Shown here: piece after piece, positions 43,154-51,816 of the stretch
Layout of the letters: every line of letters starts with the position of its first letter
Numbering within the stretch: the first letter of the stretch is position 1
From: Amycolatopsis sp. NBC_01488
Lineage (GTDB): Bacteria > Actinomycetota > Actinomycetes > Mycobacteriales > Pseudonocardiaceae
Length of the DNA stretch: 64,000 nucleotides
Assembly (NCBI RefSeq): GCF_036227105.1
Contig: NZ_CP109434.1
Span: 4,993,001-5,057,000 of the forward strand
Direction: 5' to 3'
Program-made: the position numbers and the translations under genes
Notes under the pieces: model-generated
Seen by the model: the letters and a program-made list of their open reading frames with translations, nothing else
Databases searched by the model: none
What the model was told of the DNA's origin: nothing

Positions 43154-43966
43154 ATGGCCGAAGCACCCCGGCGGTCCGGACGGCCCGCGGTGAAACTGCG
43201 CGTGCTGCGCACCGAGCGGCTGACCCCGCACATGATCCGGATCGTCGCGGGCGGCGAGGGCATCGCCGAGTTCACGCCCAACGCGTTCACCGACGCCTAC
43301 GTGAAGGTGCTGTTCAAGGTGCCGGGCGTCGAGTACCCGGAGCCGTTCGACGTCCAGGAGTGCCGGGCCACGCTGCCGCGGGAGCACTGGCCGCGGATGC
43401 GGTCCTACACCGTCCGGGCGTTCGACCCGCAGGCCGGCGAGCTGGTCCTCGACTTCGTCCACCACGGCGACGAGGGCATCGCCGGTCCGTGGGCCGCCGC
43501 GGCTCAGGCCGGGGACGAACTGCTGCTGTCCGGTCCCGGCGGCGCGTACGCACCGGGCACGGAGGCCGACTGGCACCTGCTGGCCGGGGACGAAAGCGCG
43601 TTGCCGGCCATCGCGGCGTCGCTCGAAGCGCTCCCGGCGGGCGTTCCGGCGCAGGCCGTGATCCTGGTCGAAAACGCCGACGAGGAGCAGCCGCTGGTCA
43701 CCAAGGCCGACGCGCAGATCACGTGGCTGCACCGCTCGTCCGGCGGCGACGTCGCCACGGCGGTGCGCGAGCTGCCGTGGCGCGCCGGAGTGGTCCAGGC
43801 GTTCGTGCACGGCGAAGCGGGGTTCGTGCGGGAGCTGCGGCGCTACCTGCTCGACGAGCGCAGGGTGCGGCGTGAGCTGCTGTCGATCTCGGGGTACTGG
43901 CGCGCCGGCAAGAACGACGAAGCCTGGCGCGAGGAGAAAGCGGCCGAACGGGCCCGCGAGAAGTAA
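43154..43966 (+). CDS. Siderophore-interacting protein (NADPH/FAD ferric-siderophore reductase)
   Basis: A 270-residue cytosolic flavoprotein of the ViuB/SIP group that reduces ferric siderophores. The FAD motif is RMRSYTVRAF, with GELVLDFVHHGDEGIAGPWAAAAQAGDELLLSGPGG next. LAGDESALPAIAASLEALP is the nucleotide domain, and the C-terminal ISGYWRAGKNDEAWREEK is characteristic. It has an iron-box-like sequence upstream. ATG start. Confidence 0.9.
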   Translation: MAEAPRRSGRPAVKLRVLRTERLTPHMIRIVAGGEGIAEFTPNAFTDAYVKVLFKVPGVEYPEPFDVQECRATLPREHWPRMRSYTVRAFDPQAGELVLDFVHHGDEGIAGPWAAAAQAGDELLLSGPGGAYAPGTEADWHLLAGDESALPAIAASLEALPAGVPAQAVILVENADEEQPLVTKADAQITWLHRSSGGDVATAVRELPWRAGVVQAFVHGEAGFVRELRRYLLDERRVRRELLSISGYWRAGKNDEAWREEKAAERAREK

Positions 43967-43975
43967 CCTCGCCGC

Positions 43976-45205
43976 ATGGCAGAACTCAAGGTGGACGTCG
44001 AGCCGGCCGAAGCCGGGTTCGACGCGGACCGGCTTTCCCGGATGGACACCCACTTCGACCGGTACGTCGAGGACGGCCGGTTGCCGGGCTGGCTCGCGGT
44101 GGTGAGCAGGCACGGCCGGATCGTGCACATCGGCCGCGGCGGCCACAGCGACGTCGAAGCGGGCACCCCGGTGGAGACCGACACGCTGTGGCGGATCTTC
44201 TCGATGACCAAGCCGGTCACGTCGGTCGCGGCGATGATGCTCGCCGAAGAGGGCTTGCTCGAGCTGGACGACCCGATCTCGCGGTGGCTGCCGGAGTTCG
44301 CCTCGCCGCGGGTGTACGTCAAGGGGTCGGCGCTGGCGCCGTTGACCGAGCCGGCGCGCTCGCCGATCCGCGTCTGGCACCTGCTGACCCACACGGCGGG
44401 CCTGACGTACGGCTTCCACCACGGCCACCCGGTGGACGCGATGTACCGCGCGGCGGGCTTCGAGTGGGGGACGCCACCGGGACTGGACCTGGCTGCCTGC
44501 TCCGAGCGGTGGGCGGAGTTGCCGCTGGTGTTCCAGCCGGGCGCGGAGTGGAACTACTCGATCGCGACGGACGTCCTCGGGCGGCTCGTCGAGGTGGTTT
44601 CCGGTCAGTCGCTGGACGAGTTCTTCTCGTCGCGCATCTTCACGCCGCTGGGCATGACGGACACGGGCTTCGTGGCTTCGTCTCCTTCTCGCCTGGCGGC
44701 GTTGTACGTGCCGGACCCCGCTTCGGGCCGCGCGGTGCGCAACGAGGCATTCGGCCGCTTGGGAACCTCGACCCCGGACTGCCTTTCGGGCGGCGGCGGC
44801 CTGGTGTCGTCGGCGGGCGACTATTGGCGTTTCACGGAGATGCTGCTGGGCGGCGGCACATTCGACGGCGCCCGGCTGCTGTCCCCGCGAACGGTGTCGC
44901 TGATGGCGAGCAACCACCTCCCGGGTCACGTGGACCTGGAGGAGTTCGGTCGGCCGTTGTTCGCCGAGATGCCGTTCGACGGACACGGGTTCGGGCTGGG
45001 CTTCTCGGTGTTGGAGGACCCGGTGAAGGCCCGCACGCTGTCATCGGCGGGAGAGTTCGCTTGGGGCGGCGCGGCTTCGACGGCTTTCTGGGTGGATCCG
45101 GACGAGGATCTGACGGTGGGGTTCTACACGCAGCTGCTGCCGTCGAGCACCTATCGGCTGCGGTCGCAGCTGAGGCAGCTGGTTTACCAGGCCCTCATCG
45201 ACTGA
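43976..45205 (+). CDS. Serine hydrolase (beta-lactamase class C-like esterase)
   Basis: A 409-residue family VIII type esterase or penicillin-binding-protein-like hydrolase. The SxxK nucleophile is in FSMTKPVTSVA, the Tyr motif in WNYSIATDVLGRLVEVVSGQS, and a late WGGAAST resembles the third motif. No signal peptide, so it is cytosolic. It starts ten bases after the siderophore gene. The substrate is unknown. Confidence 0.85.
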   Translation: MAELKVDVEPAEAGFDADRLSRMDTHFDRYVEDGRLPGWLAVVSRHGRIVHIGRGGHSDVEAGTPVETDTLWRIFSMTKPVTSVAAMMLAEEGLLELDDPISRWLPEFASPRVYVKGSALAPLTEPARSPIRVWHLLTHTAGLTYGFHHGHPVDAMYRAAGFEWGTPPGLDLAACSERWAELPLVFQPGAEWNYSIATDVLGRLVEVVSGQSLDEFFSSRIFTPLGMTDTGFVASSPSRLAALYVPDPASGRAVRNEAFGRLGTSTPDCLSGGGGLVSSAGDYWRFTEMLLGGGTFDGARLLSPRTVSLMASNHLPGHVDLEEFGRPLFAEMPFDGHGFGLGFSVLEDPVKARTLSSAGEFAWGGAASTAFWVDPDEDLTVGFYTQLLPSSTYRLRSQLRQLVYQALID

Positions 45206-45210
45206 GCTGG

Positions 45211-45777
45211 TTACGAATTCCGCTGAAAAAACGAAAAGTCCGGTCTCGAAACCGGAGCTTCAGGATGGTCGCGCAGTCGGACCTCCGCCTCCGCGATCCC
45301 TTCCGCAATCACCCTGCTGCCCCGCGCGTAGTCCAGCAGCTCCGCCACCGGGCGGTTGTCCGCCGAGTACACCGCCGTGAACCGGTCGAATCCGCGCTCC
45401 AGTGCCGCCAAGCCCAGCATGTTCAGCAACGCCGATGCCAGCCCCACCCGGCGCCACGCCGGGGCCACCGCTATCGCTATGTCCGCCACGCTCCTGCCCG
45501 TCGCCTCGTAGCGGGCGACCGCCACGCCCGGGCCGTCGGGACTGCGGGCCACCAGGGCGAACCGGCGCTCGTAGTCCAGCACCGTCAGGTGCTCCAGCAA
45601 GCGGGGCGTCACCTTGGGTGCCGAACCGCAGAAACGGCGGCGCAACGTCGCCGCGTCCGCGTTCCGGATCGCGGCACCCAGCTCCGGGGCGTCCTCCGGG
45701 GTGAGGGGGCGGACGCGCACCCGGCGGCCGTCGCGGAGGAGGAGCGTGCGGTCGAATCCCGGCGGCGGCTGCGTCAC
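45211..45777 (-). CDS. GNAT family N-acetyltransferase
   Basis: A 188-residue GCN5-type acetyltransferase. Motif A is IAIAVAPAWRRVGLASALLNMLGLAALERGF, giving the acetyl-CoA pyrophosphate loop (RRVGLAS). LRDGRRVRVRPLTPEDAPEL is the usual start. The GTG at 45777 is chosen. It is convergent with the serine hydrolase, five bases apart. The substrate (protein lysine or small molecule) is unknown. Confidence 0.85.
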   Translation of the reverse strand: MTQPPPGFDRTLLLRDGRRVRVRPLTPEDAPELGAAIRNADAATLRRRFCGSAPKVTPRLLEHLTVLDYERRFALVARSPDGPGVAVARYEATGRSVADIAIAVAPAWRRVGLASALLNMLGLAALERGFDRFTAVYSADNRPVAELLDYARGSRVIAEGIAEAEVRLRDHPEAPVSRPDFSFFQRNS

Positions 45778-45869
45778 CGGCCCACCCTAGCGGCCGCTCG
45801 ATCGGGCGGGGGCAGTTCCCGGAAACCGAGTACGTTGGCAGCAAAGGGTTCCTGGGGGAAGGGGCGGCC

Positions 45870-47134
45870 ATGCGGCGGATCGGGATCGTCGGAGCGGGGC
45901 AAGCGGGACTCGTCCTGGCCATCGGACTGCGGCAACGGGGTTACGACGTCACGGTGTTCGCCGAACGTTCCGCGGACGACGTGCGCGACGGACGGCTCGT
46001 CTCCAACCAGTGCCTTTTTTCCACCCCGCTCTCGAACGGGAACGCGCGCTCGGCATCAACTTCTGGGAGGCGCCGCCCATCCGCGAAGTCGCCTTCGCCG
46101 CGGCCGGGGAAGGCGCCGAGCCCGCCATCTCCTGGCACGCCGGGCTCGACCGGCCGGCGCAGTCGGTCGACCAGCGCGTCAAGGTCGCCGACTGGATGAC
46201 CGAGTTCGCGCGCCTCGGCGGCGACCTCCGCCTCCGGCGGGTCACCCCGGACGGCCTCGACGAGTGCGTCCGCGAGTTCGACCTGCTCATCGTCGCCGCC
46301 GGGCGCGGGCCGCAGTTCGACGCGCTCTTCCCGCGCGACGACGAGCGCTCGCCCTACCGCGAGCCGCAACGCGCGATCGGCGTGCTCTACGTCGCCGGGA
46401 CACTGGCCGCCGTGCCCGGCCTGACCTTCGGGATGGCGCCGGTCGGCGAGTTCTTCCTGCTCCCGGTGCGGTCCGTGCACGGCCCGGTGCACGGCATCGG
46501 CTTCTTCGGCTTCCCCGGCGGCCCGATGGACGTCTGGGACGACGTCGCCGACGTCGAGCAGCACTACGAGACCGCCCGGAAGCTGCTGCGCGCGCACTAC
46601 CCGTGGCAGGCGAAGCTCCTCGACGACGCGCGCCCGGTGGCGCCCACCGAAATGCTGCACGGCCGGATCACGCCGATCGTGCGGCACCCGGTGGGCTCCC
46701 TGCCGTCCGGGGCGAAGGTCCTCGCGATGGGCGACAGCGCGGTGACCAACGACCCGGTCGGCGGTCAGGGCGCCAACCTGGCCGCCCGCGCGGCCCGGGC
46801 GTACCAGGAGGCCATCGTCGAGCACGGCGACCGGCCGTTCGACGAGGAGTTCATGCACGACGCCTTTGCCCGCTACTGGCACCACGCCCGGCACGCGACG
46901 CGCTTCACCAACGACCTCCTGGCCCCGCCACCGGACCACGTTCTGGCCACTTTGGACACCGCGCAACGCGTTCCCGAAGTGGCGCACCGGTTCGCGCACC
47001 TCTTCGAGAACCCGGCCGACTACGAAGGCTGGCTGGGTGATCCCGACGCGGCGATGGCGTACCTTCAGTCGAAGGGACCCCGGTCCGGCGCGCACACCGT
47101 GCCACGCGCCGGGACGGAACCGGTCACGAAGTAG
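45870..47134 (+). pseudogene. Styrene/indole monooxygenase-like FAD protein, frameshifted
   Basis: About 420 codons in two frames. The first frame (45870 on) gives MRRIGIVGAGQAGLVLAIGL, the FAD dinucleotide-binding start, up to VSNQCLF. The second frame (from about 46016) continues with HPALERERALGINFWE and runs to 47134 with MGDSAVTNDPVGGQGANLAARA, the flavin GD motif. The frames meet at a run of six T (46015-46020). One more T would join them. It may be a pseudogene, a homopolymer error, or slippage. Related enzymes epoxidise styrene or indole with a separate FAD reductase. Confidence 0.75.
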
Positions 47135-48513
47135 CGGTCCAGCCACGCGTCCACGCAGGCGCTCTTGCCGCGTGAGCCGTGGCCGTAGGTGTCCAGCGTC
47201 AGGAGATGGGCATTGGCGGGCTGCTTCTCCGCACGCTGAGCCCCGGCGTACGGCGTCTCGAGGTCGCCCTGGCGGTTGGCGAGGAGCAGGATCGGCGCCG
47301 TCGGGCGGTTCCACGGTCCGGTGTAGCGGCCGGTGTCCGAGACGTCCCACGTCGCGCACGGGAGCGTCTTGTAGACGTCGTACGGCCCGAATCCGCGGCC
47401 GACCTGGTCCGCGCGCCGGGCGTAGTCCCACCAGACGGCCGGATCACGCGGGTTCGCCGCGTCCGAGCACAGCGTCGCGCCGCCGCCCAGCAGGGAGTCG
47501 ACGTCCGGCGGGCCGCCCGCGGCCGCGGGCACGCGATGCGAAGCCGGATCGGCCAGCGCCGTCAGGAACGCGGCCAGCTGCGGCGCGGCCTGGGCGTCGG
47601 TCAGGTAGTCGTGGATCTGCGCGATCGCGCTCTGGTAGGTGACGACGACCTGCTTGCCCGCGGTGTCCGTCACCGTGACCGGACCGGCCGCCAGGCGGTC
47701 GAGGACGGCGCCGTAACCGAAGTCGCAGCGCGCCGCGCAAGCGTCCAAAAAGGACTGAATCGCGCGGGGGCCGTCCTCGTAGCCCTGCAACCGGTAGCTC
47801 ATCGGGCCGGCGCCGGTCGCCCAGCGCGCCGGGTCGTCGACGGCGTCCAGTGCCAGCGTGCCGACGCGGCCGGGGAACAGGTTCGCGTACGTCTCTCCGA
47901 GGTAGGTGCCGTACGACTTGCCGTAGAACCGCAGCTTCGGCTCGCCGAACGCGGCCCGCAGCCGGTCGAGGTCGCGGGCGATCGTCCCGGTCGACAGGTG
48001 GTTCGCCAGCGGGCCCGCGTTCTGCTCGCAGAGGTCCGTCACGGTGCGGGTGTCGGTGATCTGCTGCTGCTCGGCGTCGCGGGTCAGCGGGAACGTGCCG
48101 AGCGCCCGCTGCAGCACTTCCAGCTGCGACGGGTCGGTGAAGCAGTGGATCTTCGAGCTGGCGCCGACACCGCGCGGGTCGATTCCGACGATGTCGAAGT
48201 GCGCGTGCAGGAACGGCGTCAACGCGGGTGCGTAGCGCCCGGACGCGCCCGGGCCGCCCGGGTTGTAGAAGATGGTACCCAGCTTGTGGGCCTGGTCGGT
48301 GGCGGGCAGGCGGCCGACGGCGATCGACGCGGTGCCGGCGGACGGGTCCTGGTAGGACAGGGGGACGTCGAGGTGGCCGCACTGGTAACCGGCCTGACAG
48401 GTGTCTTCCCAGACGATTCCGGCGGGGCTCGCCGCGGCCGCGGGCGCACTCAAGGCGACCACGCTCGCGGCGGCCCCCAGAGCCAGCGCAGCACGGAGTT
48501 TCGGAGGATTCAT
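47065..48513 (-). CDS. Secreted tripeptidyl aminopeptidase-like alpha/beta hydrolase
   Basis: A 482-residue exported peptidase of the Streptomyces Tap/SlpD type. A signal peptide (MNPPKLRAALALGAAASVVA) ends near residue 28. The enzyme has GTIFYNPGGPGASG (oxyanion), FYGKSYGTYLGETYANLFPG (nucleophile Ser), and a C-terminal DTYGHGSRGKSACVDAWLDRYF with the catalytic histidine. It removes N-terminal tripeptides or acts on prolyl peptides. Its 3' end overlaps the flavin gene by 70 bases on the opposite strand. Confidence 0.88.
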   Translation of the reverse strand: MNPPKLRAALALGAAASVVALSAPAAAASPAGIVWEDTCQAGYQCGHLDVPLSYQDPSAGTASIAVGRLPATDQAHKLGTIFYNPGGPGASGRYAPALTPFLHAHFDIVGIDPRGVGASSKIHCFTDPSQLEVLQRALGTFPLTRDAEQQQITDTRTVTDLCEQNAGPLANHLSTGTIARDLDRLRAAFGEPKLRFYGKSYGTYLGETYANLFPGRVGTLALDAVDDPARWATGAGPMSYRLQGYEDGPRAIQSFLDACAARCDFGYGAVLDRLAAGPVTVTDTAGKQVVVTYQSAIAQIHDYLTDAQAAPQLAAFLTALADPASHRVPAAAGGPPDVDSLLGGGATLCSDAANPRDPAVWWDYARRADQVGRGFGPYDVYKTLPCATWDVSDTGRYTGPWNRPTAPILLLANRQGDLETPYAGAQRAEKQPANAHLLTLDTYGHGSRGKSACVDAWLDRYFVTGSVPARGTVCAPDRGPFD

Positions 48514-48585
48514 GGGCCCGATCGTCCCGCCGCCGGGACCGGGCGCGCGCTGGTGCGCACCCCCGGAACCGGGGTAGGGCGGGCC

Positions 48586-49584
48586 CTACGCGGTCAGCTT
48601 CGGGATGATCTGCGAGCCGTAGGACGCCAGGGTCGCCTCGCGGTCGTCGTGCATCAGGTACAGCGAGAACTGGTCGACGCCCAGCTCCGCCAGCTCCTGC
48701 AACCGCTCCACGTGCGCCGACGCCGGGCCCAGCAGGCAGAACCGGTCGACGATCTCGTCCGGGACGAACTCCGTCGACGGGTTGCCCGCCTTGCCGTGGT
48801 GGCGGTAGTCGTAGCCCTGCCGCTCGCGGATGTAGTCGGTCAGCTCCCGCGGCACCGCGCCCGTGGAGCCGTAGCGCGCCACCAGGTCCGCGACGTGGTT
48901 GCCGACCATCCCGCCGAACCAGCGCAGCTGTTCGCGCTGGTGCGCCAGGTCGTCGCCGACGTACGCCGGCGCCGCGACGCAGATCGTGATGCCGCCCGGG
49001 TCGCGGCCGGCCGCGCGGGCGGCGTCGCGCACGGCGCCGATCGTCCAGCGGGCGATCGCCGGGTCCGCGCACTGGAGGATGAAGCCGTCGGCGTGCTCGC
49101 CGACCGTCTTCAGCGCCTTCGGCCCGTACCCGGCCATCCACATTTCGAGCCGCCCGTTGCGGATCCACGGGATCTGCACGGTCGTCTCGTTCATCGTCAC
49201 CGCGCGGCCTTCGGCGAGGTCCTTCACCACGCGCATGCAGTCGCGGACGGTGGCCAAAGTGGACGGTGGCTTCCCGACGACCCGGTGTGCCGAGTCGCCG
49301 CGGCCGATGCCGCAGACCGTCCGGTTGCCGTACATGTCGTTGAGCGTGGCGAACGTCGACGCCATCACCGACCAGTCCCGGGTACCGGGGCTGGTCACCA
49401 TCGGCCCGACGACCAGCGACGACGTCGCCGCGAGGATCGCCGAGTAGATGACGAACGGCTCCTGCCACAGCACGCAGGAGTCGAACGTCCAGCCGTAGCG
49501 GAAGCCGGCGTCCTCGGCGTCCTTCATCAGCCGCACGACGTCCCGCGCGGGCGGGTCGGTCTGCAGCACGATCCCGAAGTCCAT
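48586..49584 (-). CDS. LLM class flavin-dependent (F420-type) oxidoreductase
   Basis: A 332-residue luciferase-like monooxygenase family protein. MDFGIVLQTDPPARDVVRLMKDAEDAGFRYGWTFDSCVLW is its start; NRTVCGIGRGDSAHRVVGKPPS and a long ENP-like beta-alpha core follow. This particular subfamily is regularly placed with dihydropyrimidinase genes. In this operon it may do a step in hydantoin or pyrimidine catabolism, but the reaction is not known. It follows the hydantoinase gene by ten bases. Confidence 0.85.
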   Translation of the reverse strand: MDFGIVLQTDPPARDVVRLMKDAEDAGFRYGWTFDSCVLWQEPFVIYSAILAATSSLVVGPMVTSPGTRDWSVMASTFATLNDMYGNRTVCGIGRGDSAHRVVGKPPSTLATVRDCMRVVKDLAEGRAVTMNETTVQIPWIRNGRLEMWMAGYGPKALKTVGEHADGFILQCADPAIARWTIGAVRDAARAAGRDPGGITICVAAPAYVGDDLAHQREQLRWFGGMVGNHVADLVARYGSTGAVPRELTDYIRERQGYDYRHHGKAGNPSTEFVPDEIVDRFCLLGPASAHVERLQELAELGVDQFSLYLMHDDREATLASYGSQIIPKLTA

Positions 49585-49594
49585 TGGCCCGCTC

Positions 49595-50977
49595 CTAGTT
49601 CAGGTACTGGTTCAGCGAGCGGGACAGGAACTTGCCGTGTGACGTCGACCCGGTGAACCCGTCCGGCGACACGACCACGCGCCCACGCGAGAGCACGGTG
49701 TGCACGCGTCCGGTCAGCTCGAACCCTTCGTAGGCCGAGTAGTCGACGTTCATGTGGTGCGTCTCCGCGGACAGGGTCTGCGTCGCCGCCGGGTCGTAGA
49801 TCACGATGTCCGCGTCCGAACCCGCCGCGATGACGCCCTTGCGCGGGTACAGGCCGAACATCCGCGCCGGCGTCGCCGAGCACGTCTCGACCCAGCGCCC
49901 GAGCGTCAGCTCACCGGCGACGACCCCCTGGTGCAGCAGGTCCATCCGGTGCTCGACGCCCGGCATGCCGTTCGGGATCGCCCGGAAGTCACCGCGCCCC
50001 AGCTCCTTCTGGTCCTTGAAGCAGAACGGGCAGTGGTCGGTGGACACCACGGACAGGTCGTTGGTCCGCAGCCCGCGCCACAGGTCGGCCTGGTGCGACT
50101 TTTCCCGCAGCGGCGGCGAAGCGACGTACTTCGCGCCCTCGAAGTCCGGCTTCGCCAGGTCCTCAATGGACAGATACAGGTACTGGGGACACGTCTCCGC
50201 GAACACGTTCTGACCGTCGTTACGCGCCTCGGCCACCGCCGCAAGCGCTTGCGACGCCGACAGGTGCACGATGTACAACGGCGAACCGGTGACCTTAGCG
50301 AGCTGGATCGCCCGCGACGTCGCTTCTCCTTCCAGTTCCGGTGGCCGCGTCAGGCCGTGGTAAACGGGGTCGATGTTGCCCGCGGAGAACGCCTGCGCCG
50401 CCAGCTGGTCGATCGCGATGCCGTTCTCCGCGTGCATCATGATCGTAGCGCCGATTTCGCGCGCTTTCTGCATCGCCAGCAGGATTTCCCCGTCCGTGGA
50501 GTAGAACGCCCCGGGGTAGGCCATGAACATCTTGAAGCTGCCGACGCCGCCGTCGACGCAGGCTTCCATCTCCTTCAGCGACTGGTCGTTGACGTCGCTG
50601 ACGATCATGTGGAAGCCGTAGTCGATCGCGCAGTTGCCGTCGGCCTTCGCATGCCACTTGTCCAAAGTGGACAACAGCGACGTGCCCTTGGCCTGCACGG
50701 CGAAGTCGATGATCGTCGTCGTGCCGCCCCAGGCCGCCGCCGTCGTCCCGGTCGAGAACGTGTCGACCGAATGCGTGCCGCCGAACGGCATCTCCATGTG
50801 CGTGTGCGCGTCGATGCCACCGGGCAGGACGTACTTGCCGGTGGCGTCGATGGTCTCGTCACCGGTCAGCGTGCCGGGCGCCCCGACGGCGGCGATGGTC
50901 TCGCCGTCGACGAGGACGTCCGCGAGGAGCGCCCCCGACGGCGAGACGACCTGACCTCCCTTGATGAGCGTGGTCAT
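49595..50977 (-). CDS. hydA: Dihydropyrimidinase/hydantoinase
   Basis: A 460-residue amidohydrolase that opens dihydrouracil or hydantoin rings. Metal ligands are in HTHM (His58, His60), the carbamylated Lys149 in SFKMFMAY, MMHAENG, HLSAS and STDHCPF. The ATG overlaps the upstream amidohydrolase stop by one base. Together with the ureidopropionase-like gene it covers two steps of reductive pyrimidine breakdown. Confidence 0.92.
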   Translation of the reverse strand: MTTLIKGGQVVSPSGALLADVLVDGETIAAVGAPGTLTGDETIDATGKYVLPGGIDAHTHMEMPFGGTHSVDTFSTGTTAAAWGGTTTIIDFAVQAKGTSLLSTLDKWHAKADGNCAIDYGFHMIVSDVNDQSLKEMEACVDGGVGSFKMFMAYPGAFYSTDGEILLAMQKAREIGATIMMHAENGIAIDQLAAQAFSAGNIDPVYHGLTRPPELEGEATSRAIQLAKVTGSPLYIVHLSASQALAAVAEARNDGQNVFAETCPQYLYLSIEDLAKPDFEGAKYVASPPLREKSHQADLWRGLRTNDLSVVSTDHCPFCFKDQKELGRGDFRAIPNGMPGVEHRMDLLHQGVVAGELTLGRWVETCSATPARMFGLYPRKGVIAAGSDADIVIYDPAATQTLSAETHHMNVDYSAYEGFELTGRVHTVLSRGRVVVSPDGFTGSTSHGKFLSRSLNQYLN

Positions 50978-51816
50978 CAGGCCTCCGCGAGCGGGCCGTA
51001 GGTGTCCGGGCGCCGGTCGCGGTAGAACGCCCACTGGTTGCGGACGTCGTCGAGCAGCGACAGGTCGAGGTCGCGCACCACGACCTCGTCGTCGGTGTCG
51101 GACGCGGCGTCGCCGACCAGCTGCCCGCGCGGGTCGACGAAGTACGTCTGGCCGTAGAAGTCGTTGTCGCCCAGCGGTTCCACGCCGACCCGGTTGATCG
51201 CGCCGACGAAGTACTCGTTCGCCACCGCGGCCGCCGGCTGCTCCAGCCGCCACAGGTACTGCGACAGGCTGCGGCTGGTCGCCGACGGGTTGAACACGAT
51301 CTTCGCCCCGGCCAGGCCGAGCGCGCGCCAGCCCTCCGGGAAGTGCCGCTCGTAGCAGATGTAGACGCCGATGCGGCCCACGGCCGTGTCGAACACCGGG
51401 TAGCCGAGGTTGCCGGGGCGGAAGTAGAACTTCTCCCAGAACCCCTTCACCTGCGGGATGTGGTTCTTGCGGTACTTGCCGAGGTACGTGCCGTCGGCGT
51501 CGATCACCGCGGCGGTGTTGTAGTACACGCCGGGCTGCTCGACCTCGTACATCGGCACGATCAGCACGACGCCGTGGCGCTGCGCCACCTCCCGCATGAG
51601 CTGGGTCGTCGGACCGTCGGGGATGGCCTCGGTGTAGGAGTAGTAGTCGGTGTCCTGCACCTGGCAGAAGTACGGCCCGTAGAACAGCTCCTGCAGGCAG
51701 ACGACCTGGGCGCCCTGCGAGGCGGCGGTGGCGATGTGGTCGACCGCCGCCTTGATCATGGACTCCTTGTCACCCGTCCACCGCTGCTGGATCAATCCGG
51801 CTCGGACGACGCTCAC
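50977..51816 (-). CDS. Nitrilase-superfamily carbamoyl hydrolase (beta-ureidopropionase-like)
   Basis: A 279-residue C-N hydrolase. The catalytic Glu-Lys-Cys are Glu43 (CLQELFYGPYF), Lys117 (KYRKNHIPQ) and Cys154 (GVYICYERHFPEGWR). It probably hydrolyses N-carbamoyl-beta-alanine or an N-carbamoyl amino acid to the amino acid, ammonia and CO2. The GTG at 51816 is chosen, because AAGGAGG lies at good distance. Its first 47 bases overlap the permease gene's end in another frame. Confidence 0.85.
   Translation of the reverse strand: MSVVRAGLIQQRWTGDKESMIKAAVDHIATAASQGAQVVCLQELFYGPYFCQVQDTDYYSYTEAIPDGPTTQLMREVAQRHGVVLIVPMYEVEQPGVYYNTAAVIDADGTYLGKYRKNHIPQVKGFWEKFYFRPGNLGYPVFDTAVGRIGVYICYERHFPEGWRALGLAGAKIVFNPSATSRSLSQYLWRLEQPAAAVANEYFVGAINRVGVEPLGDNDFYGQTYFVDPRGQLVGDAASDTDDEVVVRDLDLSLLDDVRNQWAFYRDRRPDTYGPLAEA

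Noticed and set aside
46015..46020. Programmed -1 frameshift in the monooxygenase gene
   Set aside because: The heptamer around the T run is not a good slippery site and no downstream structure is evident. An indel or sequencing error is simpler.
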